Source: Tubiluchus corallicola
Taxonomy: Eukaryota; Priapulida; Priapulimorpha; Priapulimorphida; Tubiluchidae
Length of the DNA: 64,000 nt
NCBI GenBank assembly: GCA_030141605.1
Contig: JAQGDQ010000055.1
Location: 342,501 to 406,500, forward strand
Reading direction: 5' to 3'
The stretch's first letter is position 1. The number at the start of each line of letters is the position of its first letter. Positions 11,633-22,493 of this stretch are shown in pieces. Made by a program: the position numbers and the translations under genes. A model generated the notes under the pieces. The model did not search any database. It had not been told where the DNA came from and saw only the letters and a list, made by a program, of their open reading frames with translations.

Positions 11633-12930
11633 AATTTACAAACACAATAGTGTCAGCTCAAGAATTGTTAATGTACTAAATTTAAAATTTGATTCAAAGT
11701 TAGTAACGAATAAAAAAGAAAATTTAATTTCTTTTCATTATTTACGAATAAAATAACCACTAAAACAACTACAGAAAACACGATTGCAGAATCCAAATGT
11801 ATTTATTCACCCATGTCTTGTACAGCCGTTTTACCAGTTATTTCTCTAGACTAAGATTCCCTAGTGAAAAGGTCTGTTGCCAAGATTTACAAAAAAAAGG
11901 ACATACATGTCATGCTCACGTATGCGTATATTATTTTTTATATATTTTTTACATAAAATTGTTCGCCATGCAGTTGCTAATTGTAATTTAATCTTTTAAT
12001 TAGCCAGCATGAAAAGAAGATTCCACGGTAGACTTCTCTTTCCAGCGGTTTTTCTTTCTGCAGCTCTTTGGTTGGTAATATTGTATACAGGGAATCCATA
12101 AATCGTATCTCTGACAAGTTGATTGCTCGGCGCATATGGAAACTACGTGAAATAGCCCCTCTACGTTTCCTGCGTCCTACTGCTGACGTCATTCCGGTGA
12201 GACACAATCTAGCAACATTCTGACATTTCGTGAAAAATGCAGAAAAATTCATAGACAACTTACGACTCACAAGATTGCGTGGAAATTTCTCTAGAGAAAT
12301 GATTTCGTGATTATGCCGCAAACCAGAATTTATTTCTTAAAGTATACCAAGCTTTAGTTTTCACGTACAAATAGTTGAGTTTATTGTTTTATACAAATGC
12401 ACACGATAAAGCAACGTAATTAAAAATTAAAATGCACTCTTCGTTAGTTTTTCAGTTCTACAGATACTTTCAGCTCAAAATTATCCTAATATTTATGTTT
12501 GTTAAGTTTCCAGCATCAAGTGAGTTGGATTTATTGTCGCGTTCTTGGGGAGTATCTATGTTTTTCGTCTTTGCCATGTGAAGAGCGTAGAAAGATGCTC
12601 TTTTCATCACCATCACCCCCTTTCTAGTTTGAGGAAAAAATAAGACTTGGCCATGAAACATCTTGACTCTGTTCCCTGAAACGTTTTAAGTCTATAAATG
12701 GTGAATTTGACACAAAAGTAGCAATAATTTCCATGGTGTTATTTTGTGTGAGAAACACAAAATACTTTTGCAGCTCCTTTCAGGAATGAATCATACTTGC
12801 AGGCTTCAAACAATGTTTCTATGAATATGGCATAGTATGAATGTCGAAACCTCGGGCAAATAAAGATGCTATCTCTCTACATGTAGTGGTGGTATTTACT
12901 TTTTAGCTAATTACCTATTTAATTAATGAT
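11633..12930. other. No recognised gene
   Basis: A minus-strand open frame (12321 to 11977) has somewhat higher GC in 12040-12300 and a TGACGTCA CRE-like octamer at about 12184. It has no recognised domain or splice sites, so it is not called as a gene. Confidence 0.35.
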
Positions 12931-13004
12931 AGAATGAATGAATGAATGAATGAATGAATGAATGAATGAATGAATGAATGAATCAATGAACGAACGAATG
13001 AATC
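12931..13004. repeat. GAAT tetranucleotide microsatellite
   Basis: About 18 units of GAAT, with a few variants at the 3' end. Confidence 0.95.
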
Positions 13005-13287
13005 TCTGACAAGTGATCAAGCTAAAACAAAGCAAACTAATTTTCAGCACATTATAACATACGCATTTTGCCAGTTTGGTCTCAATTGCTTTTTGAGAAC
13101 TATAAAAAATCATAATTACTGCTGTGGTCTGTACGTTTTTTTAGTTTAGTTACTTTCGTTTTGTTTATTTGTGACCTTCAGTTACTGATAGTTTTACAAA
13201 GCGATTTCGCTAATCGTTTAAAAACACTTGTGAAACGTTTCATAACGCTTTTTGAACGCCGAAGTGTGCATCCTGTCAACCCTAACC

Positions 13288-13446
13288 ATGAGTTATGACC
13301 CTCCCGAGGAGAGAACTTCATCACCCAAGTCAAATAAATACTCACAAAAAGGCGGGTCTATTTTGAACTGGTTTCGCCATATAAAGAAACCAAAATTATC
13401 TATGCATAAATACCACGTTTTATGCATAAATACCAATACTATGTAG
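13288..13446 (+). CDS. Possible small ORF or first coding exon, unrecognised
   Basis: From the ATG at 13288 (preceded by ACC) a 52-codon frame reads MSYDPPEERTSSPKSNKYSQ followed by a KGGSILNWFRHIKKPK-type stretch. The polar, Ser/Pro/Lys-rich composition is less AT-driven than that of neighbouring random frames, and it looks like the N-terminus of a signalling protein. I recognise no family. There is no convincing splice donor before the stop, although weak GT sites exist after GGC-GG and AACTG. It may be chance. Confidence 0.2.
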   Translation: MSYDPPEERTSSPKSNKYSQKGGSILNWFRHIKKPKLSMHKYHVLCINTNTM

Positions 13447-14178
13447 TTACACTGAAACAACTAGAAAGTTTTTGGTTCGTAAACAATGTTTAAAGAATTT
13501 TTTACTGTAACACTTGGCTCTATTGTTTGTGTTAATTTGAATTTTTTACCTATGCACTTGCGCATCACTTCACCTGTTGGTTCAGTTAGTTCGTTAAAAG
13601 AGCAATAAAAGTGACATAATGCTAAAGAAACACGAGAATTCCCCTCTGAAATTCAGTTTATCGCGGAAAGAAATCTGAGTCTTACTGTATTGATGATGAT
13701 GATGATGATAAGTTTTTTAGCCTCTTTTTGTAGGATCAAATTTCTGTACAAATTATACAATTTTACATAGACACTAGACAGAGTGAATTCTACAATATTA
13801 CATGCTACGCATTCTGTAATTAGCTTTTTTAATTTGCGCGTGTTATTTACAGCGATGCTAAACAAGGACTATTAAAGTGACTGCTAAAATCAAGGTTATT
13901 AGTGAAGCAAGTTTCCTGTCTAGTAACATAAAAATGCAGATAAATTAATATGCTAAATTATTAAATCTCCAATTCAATATTTAAGTCCACAAAGAGTTAC
14001 AACCAATAATCTCAAAAACTACACAAATTTAAGCACTATTTTACTAAATCTTAAAATAAAAGGGACCTTAAAAAAGTAGGTTTGTGCCGATATTAAATTT
14101 ACATTTTTACATATCGCCTGTTTGCGTCGACTCGAGGGCATCTGTATATCAAATATTCTGGATTTGATTATATTAATT

Positions 14179-14280
14179 CTGCTTTAACAGTTGAATGCTG
14201 AACCCTGGCTCATAGTGCACTTGAGTATTTGCTGTGTAACAAATACAGCAAAGGAATGATCAGTAATTTTTGAGTTTCAG
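14179..14280 (+). repeat. Inverted-repeat copy G1
   Basis: About 100 bp whose reverse complement recurs at 16310-16413. Shared blocks are CTGCTTTAACAGTT, AATGCTGAA.CCTGGC, AAATACAGCAAA and ATGATCAGTAATTTTTG. The two copies flank the Tc1/mariner relic at a distance. Confidence 0.7.
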
Positions 14281-14831
14281 CATTAATCTTGCCGTAGATT
14301 TATGTTCGCGTCCACTAGATCTAATTTTACATCTAGTACACCCACTTTTAGTCACTGTTTCTGAGAGCGGTATTAGACCGTCTGTTCTAAGCTAGCGGCT
14401 CAGAAATTACAACTATAGGTGTTGTAATGTAAAAATGCACTTGTCTGCTTAGAAACCGTTTCATTTTAAACGCTTTGTGGAACTGAAACTCATTAAATGA
14501 CGACAATCACATGTAATTATTCTTGAACTCTAACAATTAATTAGTGTATTAATCTAAAAAGAAAAGAAATAGGAAATTCAAATAAGTTCTGTTTACTATC
14601 TTAGGTTCGACGAAACTGCTTTTATTGATTTATAATACCATTCTCTCCACTTTCTCCATATTTCCTTTTCTTTTCTGTTTGTTTTTGACGTTTTAATTAT
14701 TGCTCAGAATAAAATGTTTTAATTTGTTAAACACCCACCATTTTGAACAGGCATTTTTCGTGGACATAATGTTTGTTGAATATTAGTAATTGACTGTAAA
14801 ACTACTTGTAGTGTGTTACCCTTCCAGTAGC

Positions 14832-14832
<1 letters not shown>

Positions 14833-14865
<33 letters not shown>
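14833..14865. repeat. CT dinucleotide microsatellite
   Basis: About 16 uninterrupted CT units. Confidence 0.95.
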
Positions 14866-14866
<1 letters not shown>

Positions 14867-15088
14867 GAAATTACACTTATTATTATGAAGTCCTCGCCTG
14901 AAATTGCTTGTGATGTGTTATAACTATAAATTCACTCGCCACAGACGTTGTGTGCTAACCATATTCGTCTTATCATAACGTGCTCTGCCCTTTTCGAAAA
15001 AACTAGAGTTTGCGTTAGCCTGGTTATGTATGGTAACCAAGCCTGCAGTGTTCGAATGGAGGGTATGCAATATGCAGTTTATAGAGTA

Positions 15089-15722
15089 CACCCTTGCGCA
15101 AATTAATTGAACCACTGGCAGATTTTACCACATTTTCCTTCTAACGCCTCCTGTTATTTTCCATCCATGAACTGGGATTTGCACGTTATCAAACTGGGAT
15201 TATCAAATCCATTAAACAGTATTTCTGACATGAACTGACCTAATTTGCATCTTGTCACTGGTATGATGCGATCACAGCAGTATGTTTGGGTTCTGACAAA
15301 AGCAAGGATACCAGGGGTGCGAAAGACATTTCCTGGTGTTCCACTGAGAAAGTCGCCAAAAATTTCTTGAAATTTACGACAACGCTAATGTTTACTGGCC
15401 CGGCAACTCTTCAGGTTTAAAGCCAATTAAATACTTATGGTTGTCTGTCAAGTTTCGCCTGCGAGAGACAGACTGTGTCACCAGGTAGAAGCTGATTAAT
15501 GCCATCATCCAGATGTGGTACCATGACGCCCAGGTTTCTGGAACTGCCAAAATTTGGTGGATTCCATGCCGAAACGAATGGAGAAACTGATAAAGAATTA
15601 TGAAGCCATATTATATACCAAAAATTGTGAGAGTGATTAGAAGTAGAAACGGGTGTTTTGAAATATAAGAGAAAACTTTCATTCATTTTCATGCGTTGGC
15701 TCAATTAATTTGCACAAGGGTG
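15089..15722 (+). mobile_element. Tc1/mariner-like element, internally deleted, with TIRs and TA duplication
   Basis: Both ends carry a matching inverted repeat starting CACCCTTG, with GCAAATTAATTGA inside it, and ending CAAGGGTG. Each end is flanked by TA (15087-15088 and 15723-15724). The interior at about 15370-15590 encodes a decayed Tc1-type transposase end: YDNANVYWPGNSSGLKPIKY then LW, which corresponds to the DNAP...WPGNSPDLNPIENLW block with its catalytic Asp positions partly lost, and downstream INAIIQMWYH. In-frame stops interrupt it. At 634 bp it is far shorter than a 1.3-1.6 kb autonomous element. It is inactive. Confidence 0.88.
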
Positions 15723-16189
15723 TACATGCATCTCGTAACCAGAATTCACATAGTTTTAAGCAAATTAAAAAGATGCTTCAATAAATGGGTTGCCACAAAT
15801 TTCAAAAAGCAGCAAACATTGTCTTTCTCGCATTTTTGTAGGAAAGCCCGTTACAGAACGGTTAGTAGAACTTGTGGACAATAAACATTAAACATCTAGT
15901 GTCAACTTAGTACGAATTATACAATCTCATTATTTTAAGATGTGGAACAACAGAGTGTTTGTAAATAATAATCGTCAAGTATGGTAGATATGAATGTTTA
16001 TTTACTGTATGATTTTTTTAAAATAAAATATTAGTTGTCATCGTATACAGTAGTATTTTTAGTGTAGCTTTTGTTTAGTGTGAAGTAATATTTTTTATGT
16101 TTTTATATGGCTTTTATGCTATAAATAAATAAAGTTATATTGAACTGACTTTTTTGTAAGACTGTTAGTTTAGTTATATTAAAGTAGGA

Positions 16190-16254
16190 AAATAACAATA
16201 ATCATAATAAAAATAACAATAATAATAAAATAATAATAATAGTTATAATTATAA
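16190..16254. repeat. AAT/AAC-rich simple repeat
   Basis: Imperfect ATA/AAT/AAC trinucleotide run. Confidence 0.8.
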
Positions 16255-16309
16255 AGAACTGTTTCAGATTTTTTATATTAAGTAATTTGCAAATTACTTA
16301 GGAGAATTG

Positions 16310-16413
16310 TGTTGAAAAACAAAAATTACTGATCATTTTTTTGCTGTATTTATTATTCTTATATGCTTAAGTGTACTGTAGGGCCAGGATTCAGCATTAA
16401 ACTGTTAAAGCAG
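16310..16413 (-). repeat. Inverted-repeat copy G2
   Basis: Reverse-complement partner of 14179-14280. It could be one arm of a large, nested DNA transposon or simply a second copy of a small element. Confidence 0.7.
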
Positions 16414-17484
16414 GACTTATATATCAATGTTCATGGTTATAGCAGGACTACTATTAAACATAATCTTCCAAGATGAAACACCAAACTGGTAGAGTTGCCT
16501 TAGTCACATCTGCGTCCTCCCTCGAAGACACAGATCCTCAAATAACTAGAAACAGTATAGCAGATAAAACATCTTAAAAGCAGTTTTGTTAGGAGTCACT
16601 CATCTATTTACTGGCCAGGTGCGACACTGCTTAACACCAGTCGCTACGCCCATAGTAAAATTGTGGAAGCTCTTGCATTTAATAATAATTGCTACATCGT
16701 ACAAGATTTACCGCATTAAACTAGTGACGTGGCGCCATCTCTCGGGCAGACACACTTATGCACTCAAATATTATAAAATAGAAGCAAGTGATAAAAATAA
16801 CAGTTTAGGAAGGCAATTGTACTTAACAATAAGTTGTCAAACGGTTACAGCTTGTCTTCCGAGCATTTTGCAAAAGGAAAAATATGTAGCTTGAAATAAA
16901 TGAAAAGGTAAATTATCTTTCTTCCTTTTTTGGAAAAACTAGTTTATATCGAATTGATTTTTATTATTGCAACAAGCCGAGCCAAGTAAAACTTCAACAC
17001 TAGCAAAGTAGATAAGCATTAAAACTTCAAAAATTCTATTCTTAAAACAAAATAAAATAATACATGTAAAACTGTATCAATTCACAGCGAACACAAAATG
17101 GAAAAATTAAACATAGCCTTAGAGAGATGCTAACTAATGATAATATAATGAACTTACTTAATGCGATCTCTCAAAAGCTACGTACCAGCAACTTAAATAC
17201 TTTTGACAAATTAACTTGTATAAATAAAAAATATATATATATGCACCCTTTTAAGGTATAAATATAAACAACAGCAATCACTGATGAAGCACGAAGTAAA
17301 CAATCAGACAAAGGCCGATGTAAATTTTTTTACCTATATAACGCTTAGCTGGATTTCTAGCTTTTAATACTAGCTACTATGAATACTAGTACTGAATTAT
17401 TTGAGCACCATTGGTGCATTTTTTTATGTATACATGAACAAGTTCAATTTTTTACATGCAACAAAAGTTATAAATTTGATTTCC
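16414..17484. other. Region 3' of RalGPS, probable 3' UTR below 17485
   Basis: Nothing coding is recognised. An open frame at 16586-16894 has no family resemblance. The part between about 16960 and 17484 is the likely 3' UTR of the minus-strand RalGPS gene. Confidence 0.4.
16960..16965 (-). promoter_or_regulatory. Candidate polyadenylation signal for RalGPS
   Basis: TTTATT on the plus strand reads AATAAA on the minus strand, about 520 nt past the RalGPS stop codon. Position and orientation fit, but nothing confirms use. Confidence 0.35.
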
Positions 17485-19218
17485 TTACTCAAAACTGATG
17501 AGATTTTTCGGCGGTTTTGGAAGATACGACTGTGCCGCAGTGGTCAAGTAATGCACCCATTCACTGGACGATGTTACAGCGTCTGCTTTGAACTTGTACA
17601 CATTTCCTTTCACCGGATCAACAAGCTGAAACCCATCATCGGACAGCGGTGTCGCCTTTGTTCCCAACAAAATGACGTCCCAACCAACAACAGAGTGCAT
17701 CTTGCAGGGGTTAGCTTTGAAATCGGATCGGTCATTTCCACGTAGCGTTTTAGCAGGGAAGTAGATGAGTGCAGTTCCCCACAAGGCTAACCAATAACGA
17801 GTCCAAGAGGAAACGGGAGGTTTTCGTCGCTCTTTCATAACCGCTTTCCTTCGCACAATACCCTGACATTTAAAATTAACTTCAGGTAATTCAAACTGTT
17901 CGCTGTCAGCACTGACATCTCTGCTCTCACTACCTCTCAATTCCGAGGTTCTTATGTCCGCCAGTGGACAGCTGATTGATCCTTCTCTTGAAATACAAGG
18001 AGATTCTTCCAAGACCGAGTCATCTAACAAATGCCTGCCACTATCCTGCACCTGAATGCTGCTTAGGCCCTGGACATCGGTCAGCTGTACAACGGAAAAA
18101 TTACCACCTAAACTGCGAGTTTTACGATGGGAGGGAACAATCCTAGGTGAACTACAACTAGCCCTAAATGAATGAGCCTTTGCAGGAGAAGTGGGTAGTG
18201 CTGATATGTCCTCTTTCGACAAGGTCAGGCTACTATTTGAGGTCGGTGTTGATGGCTCTATCGTCAGTGACAGTTTATAGTTATCATCCTCCACAAATTT
18301 CTGCAATTCTTCTATATAACGTACGGATTTTAAATAATTTTGTACGTAAGATAGACATGGCAAACTCTCATATGAAGACTGCTGATAATCAGCAATAACG
18401 CGTAGTATATTGTTCATTAAGCGTTGCCGTTGTTGACTTTCAAGTCCGCCTGCATGAGGATGAGCAACGTCTATATACACAAGATCGGTTAGATATAAGC
18501 CCAAATAGGGTATGATTGGCAATTTAAGTGTACCCATGTAGTCCCGCAATTTCTGCCGATTGTTGCTTTCAGAGAAAAGCTCAGCCAGCTTGTCGAACGT
18601 CGACTTTTCTTTCTTTGACACCAGCGACCACGTTTTGGACAAGCGAAAAATCGGAGCACTCTGCAACGCAGATATCACAGCAAATTCCGCGTGTAGATTA
18701 TTCAGTTCCTGGAGCTTTTTAGCAATTTTAATGAAATGAGAAAGTACATCAGCCCGGTGCTTCAGTGACTGAGCATTGAGTATCTCCTTAACAGTCCAAA
18801 AACTAACGTGATTAAATCTTCTAGTCATAGCTACTATGTTGGGAGTTAGACTATGCTTTTCCTTTGTATTCCAAGCACAGCTCGTTAACTCCTCCGGTTG
18901 AATGGCGTGAAAAGCTGGTAGATCCAATAGAGTAATCTGACTAGCAAAATCTTCCGGCGCCACACGTAGAACATCGAAGACAACTTCATCAAAACTTTTG
19001 GAAGGCTTAGCAACACTACCTGCCCAATCATGGGTGAATCCCCGATCAAGCGAGTCCGACGAACGGGATTTCTCCACTTCGGTGTAACCATGCCGCTTGG
19101 GAATAAATATACGCGAGTCTGACACAGAAGCTTCTTGGAGATCACGTTCACTATCAGAGTAACTCGGATTGTCCATATACTCTTCACCATGAAGGAAAAA
19201 CCTGTTTCTTCGATGCAT
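17485..19218 (-). CDS. RALGPS: Ral GTPase guanine nucleotide exchange factor, RalGPS type (RasGEF + PxxP + PH)
   Basis: Complete 577-codon frame, close to human RALGPS2 (583 residues). It would activate RalA/RalB by GDP release at membranes. Residues 1-70 are polar and Ser-rich. The CDC25-type RasGEF domain spans about 75-320: ITLLDLPAFHAIQPEEL (95-111), RFNHVSFWTVKEIL (134-147), NNLHAEFAVISALQSAPIFR (173-192), PYLGLYLTDLVYID (237-250). The conserved YIEELQKFVEDDNYKLSL follows (301-318). The linker has a PTSP PxxP motif (342-345), HRKTRSLGGNF (364-374) and RHLLDDSVLEE (395-405), all with RalGPS counterparts. A PH domain occupies about 452-565, with SSWTRYWLAL and GNVYKFKA. The end, NLISFE, matches the NLMSFE/NLMTFE vertebrate terminus. 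There is no REM domain, as usual for the family. Oddity: the coding region has no intron, whereas vertebrate orthologues are split into many exons. An acceptor at 19315-19317 implies a 5' UTR intron. Confidence 0.95.
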   Translation of the reverse strand: MHRRNRFFLHGEEYMDNPSYSDSERDLQEASVSDSRIFIPKRHGYTEVEKSRSSDSLDRGFTHDWAGSVAKPSKSFDEVVFDVLRVAPEDFASQITLLDLPAFHAIQPEELTSCAWNTKEKHSLTPNIVAMTRRFNHVSFWTVKEILNAQSLKHRADVLSHFIKIAKKLQELNNLHAEFAVISALQSAPIFRLSKTWSLVSKKEKSTFDKLAELFSESNNRQKLRDYMGTLKLPIIPYLGLYLTDLVYIDVAHPHAGGLESQQRQRLMNNILRVIADYQQSSYESLPCLSYVQNYLKSVRYIEELQKFVEDDNYKLSLTIEPSTPTSNSSLTLSKEDISALPTSPAKAHSFRASCSSPRIVPSHRKTRSLGGNFSVVQLTDVQGLSSIQVQDSGRHLLDDSVLEESPCISREGSISCPLADIRTSELRGSESRDVSADSEQFELPEVNFKCQGIVRRKAVMKERRKPPVSSWTRYWLALWGTALIYFPAKTLRGNDRSDFKANPCKMHSVVGWDVILLGTKATPLSDDGFQLVDPVKGNVYKFKADAVTSSSEWVHYLTTAAQSYLPKPPKNLISFE

Positions 19219-19317
19219 GGTTATGATAGATCAATTCAACTAATTATTATTTGAGAATCGTTCAAATCTTTCAATAGAATTTCATTGATCATCAGCATAT
19301 GTGTTGAGCAAACCCTG
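19219..19317 (-). promoter_or_regulatory. RalGPS 5' UTR segment and splice acceptor
   Basis: On the minus strand a pyrimidine-rich tract ends TTTTGTTTCAG with the AG at 19316-19315. Exonic 5' UTR then runs from 19314 to the ATG at 19218. The start context is ATAACC-ATG with A at -3. The upstream non-coding exon was not identified. The acceptor is a strong match, but its use is inferred. Confidence 0.6.
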
Positions 19318-20985
19318 AAACAAAAGAAAATATTATTTAAATTTTTGTACAATTTGCTAATTAAACTTTATTACTTTATAATATATATTTTTCATTTTAA
19401 TACTTTTGCTTGCCCTTTTAAAATTTTACTACATTCAAGCTTAAACACAATGCACAGCTTTACTGAGTATAAAAGTCATGAGCACGTAATTTACGTAATT
19501 TATTTTATACTATTTTAAAATGACTTATCGTTTTATTGCTTATTGTAAGTTCCGGTTTAAAATACCCGGCAGTTGTAATTTCAAATTTTTATTACACATT
19601 ACAGGTGTGAAATTTATTATAATTTAAACTGCCTATTTTTTGCATCTTTAACCCATTCTATGCTAATTAGTTTTGTAAATTTATTTAACATACTAATGGC
19701 AATAAACACCATTATACAATTTATGCCAGTTTTTTCTAAACATGACTCATGATCAAGAATAATCATTCTTTTCTGCACTTCATGATGACTCACAGTAAAT
19801 AGTTTCTCAATATCAGCTCTTCTTCTATTTTTTCAATGAATCAAAATTCAAAACTATAGTTTGATTTGTGTGCTTGCAAATCACAACCATCCATAAGTCG
19901 GCATATTTAAAACTACGTTATAATGCGTCACGAAAATGTTAAAAGAGTACTAAAAATCTGGTTTTATAACCCTGTACCCACTTCTCTGGCTAGAAATTAG
20001 TATTGCAATTGTAAAAGCTTGTATTTTCAAATTCCGATAGTAGCTCGTGGAAGCAGTCATTTGCTTTGGGTTTTTTCTGTTGCCAAGCCCAGATCTTCAT
20101 CAGGAAGAGCCATCTACGAGATTTAAACATAACTTCAACGGGTTCTTGTAAAGTCCGTAGCAACCGACAATTGTGCAGCTGCTAAGTGTTTTGCTGAAAC
20201 TCGTCAAAAAACAAAGGCTAACTTTAACAGTGATTTTCTCAAGGTTATGATTTTCAGTGAGTGTACTCACCTCAACCTGCACCTCAACTTCAATGTAGAT
20301 TATCTCAGGTTAGAAATAACATAGAGTGATGAACTTGGTATCAAAATGATCCTCATGAAATGAAGATTTAGGATATGTGAATAACTAGAAAAGTTTAATT
20401 GCCGACTTATGAACGATTTGTCATTTTAAACATGAAGCATATATTTGAGCTAGTGCAGCTTTTTGTCTCAGGGTGATGGGTATATAAAAGTGACCTAGAA
20501 AGTCTACTACAAATAACCTAAAAAAAATTTTCAAACTAATATATCATGTAAGATATGATCACCATACAAACATAACCTGCTTGTCTTTTCAAACTCTTAG
20601 AGTGAAAAAAATGCATGATATGCATTGTCATCATTTCATGCATCAACATCATGCTTCACTTCTTCTATCAGTTTCTCAATCCTACTTTAGTCCAGTTTCA
20701 AATCAACATCACAAGATAGGCCTATTCAGTTGACAACTATGAACAACCTCTTCCAAAAACAAACATCATTGAATAATATCAATATATAATACTACAAAGG
20801 TATGGTTATCAATTTAAAAAAGCTTCAAAACATTACAGTCCAAGAGCCGGTGATGAAATAAGCACATGAAATAACATGAGAGCTGTCTGGATGTATAGTA
20901 TTAGCCTAGGCATTCATAAAACTGCCCGTTTTACAAGGAGCTGTTGGAGCGTTTGGGGGTGAGGCACCAAGACGTACCTCCAAAA
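19318..20985. other. No recognised gene (upstream of RalGPS)
   Basis: AT-rich DNA, probably the RalGPS 5' UTR intron for at least part of its length. No exon or known element is recognised. Confidence 0.35.
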
Positions 20986-21283
20986 GGGGCCGAAAAGTGC
21001 ATCATAAAGTAGATGATCAGTTTTATCTACAATTGTAGAGAGTACTCTCCAGAATTAAAAAATACCAAATCTGACAAGAATTACTGGGGCAAAACGAAAT
21101 CTGGCCACTCTGGGCATTGGTCAGAGGGGCCAAAAATTGCATTATAAAGTACATGGTTAGTTTTTCTGCCATAGTGTGGGGGACATTGTACTCTTTCAAA
21201 ATATCCTATCTGATGAGGTTGGCTTGGGCTGACTAAAAATCAGACTGGACTATGGTTATAAAGGGTCAAAAATAGCATAATAC
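20986..21283. repeat. Diverged tandem repeat, about 140-bp period
   Basis: GGGGCCGAAAAGTGCATCAT at 20986, GGGGCCAAAAATTGCATTAT at 21126 and GGGTCAAAAATAGCATAA at 21263 begin successive units. Each of the first two is followed by AAAGTA.ATG..T/CAGTTTT and a TACTCT block. The third unit is truncated. Confidence 0.65.
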
Positions 21284-21434
21284 TGTGTTTACGTCAAACT
21301 GAAATGAATTTAATATTGCAATAATAAGTGAACACTTTAACTATAACAAAACTGTAATTGTAGAAATCTAACTGTACATGACAAAAATTTTAAACTCAAT
21401 CACAAAATTTTTAATCACAAAAAGCATATTGTTC

Positions 21435-21882
21435 TCAGAATTTGCACACCAATAATTTGATCATCATCAACATCATGATCTCATCATCATCACCATCATT
21501 CTTCTCACTTTTCTCATTCAACTCAATTTCCTCCAAGGAAACAGACACTTGTGGTCCCTCAAACCACTTTAGTGCATACTTATTGCTTTTTACTATCCAG
21601 CCATTGTCCACCAAATTGCATATTAGTGGTTCATCTATTGAGGCATGATTCCATAAGCAACAAATAAAATTTAATCTGAGAATGTTCTGATAAAGTACAG
21701 TTTCACGTGGAGGTAACGTACTCCCATCAATGTCCCTGACTTCGCGAAAGGGCGCATCAGTTTGTGGAGAATACACCTCCACAAATTTCTGTACCCTTGC
21801 ACCATACACACTTGTCAGTTTTTTGTAACTAAACAGTTCGCAAACATATTGTTGTATTGCTTGGACTGTCTTGTTGCTGTTT
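21435..21882 (-). pseudogene. Fragment of a multicopy invertebrate ORF (uncharacterised, probably transposon-associated)
   Basis: The minus-strand frame is open from about 21882 and contains QAIQQYVCELFSYKKLTSVY, then LPPRETVLYQNILRLNFICC, LWNHASIDEPLI, NLVDNGWIVK and ALKWFEGPQVSVSLEEI. This follows the pattern F-V-C-x-L-Y-x(n)-LPPt-x-L-x-H-x-R-x-Y-x(3)-W-x(5)-P-x(n)-GW-x(n)-KW. That pattern is seen in numerous anonymous proteins of corals, hydra, molluscs and arthropods, which normally end in a Cys-rich segment. Here that segment is absent and the frame decays into Asp- and Met-rich low complexity from (GAT)n. There is no start codon and no intron evidence. It is probably the broken end of a repetitive element gene. 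The family match is from memory. Confidence 0.55.
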
Positions 21883-22493
21883 CGCTAATAACCTAGAGTT
21901 AAAAATTCCACTTCTGCCTGAAATTTTTTCTAGAATGCCCAACTGTCTCACATTGCCTTTACGGGAAAAGACGCCATCCAGTGAAGCTATGGAAGTGGGC
22001 TAGAAATTTCAGTCATAATAAGTCATGTTTTATCCACAGAATAATGGAATTATTTGAGACAAAACTGGGGGCAAGTACAGTAGTCAAAGCTGTGAATCTC
22101 CTCAAGACAGATTGGAAAACTGTGATGGATAGACAATCATATTACAGTAAACTATTATGTGGCTTAGAGAGTTGCACACCTTAAGGAGTGAATGCACACT
22201 GTTCACTGCTCAAATCTCTCTCAAGTGTAATTTGCATCTAAATCCTGTGTAATCACAAAATTTCTAAAAAATCGGGTACTAGATCAGGGAAAACAACAAC
22301 TCGGGGAAACAATGGGCCTGCCGCGAAATCTAGCTACAAAAACAACATGATACCTCACATGTGCTTTGACTAATATTTTGTTTTTGGCATACACATTTTT
22401 GTCCAGAGCACAATACTGTTTGCAATATGTTGTACACCTTCATCACTGTCGTTCTTAAATCATCTAAGAAAAACTCTTAGGAGGTGTATTAGT
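21883..22493. other. No recognised gene
   Basis: An open frame at 21981-22184 is unrecognised. The segment may belong to the same old element as the fragment at 21435-21882, but I cannot show this. Confidence 0.3.

Larger units (their letters stand above)
13447..15088. other. No recognised gene; repeats only
   Basis: AT-rich DNA containing the inverted-repeat copy at 14179-14280 and a CT microsatellite at 14833-14865. Nothing else is seen. Confidence 0.4.

Noticed and set aside
18885-19190. Alternative minus-strand frame and plus-strand frames inside RalGPS
   Set aside because: Shadows of the RasGEF-encoding frame.
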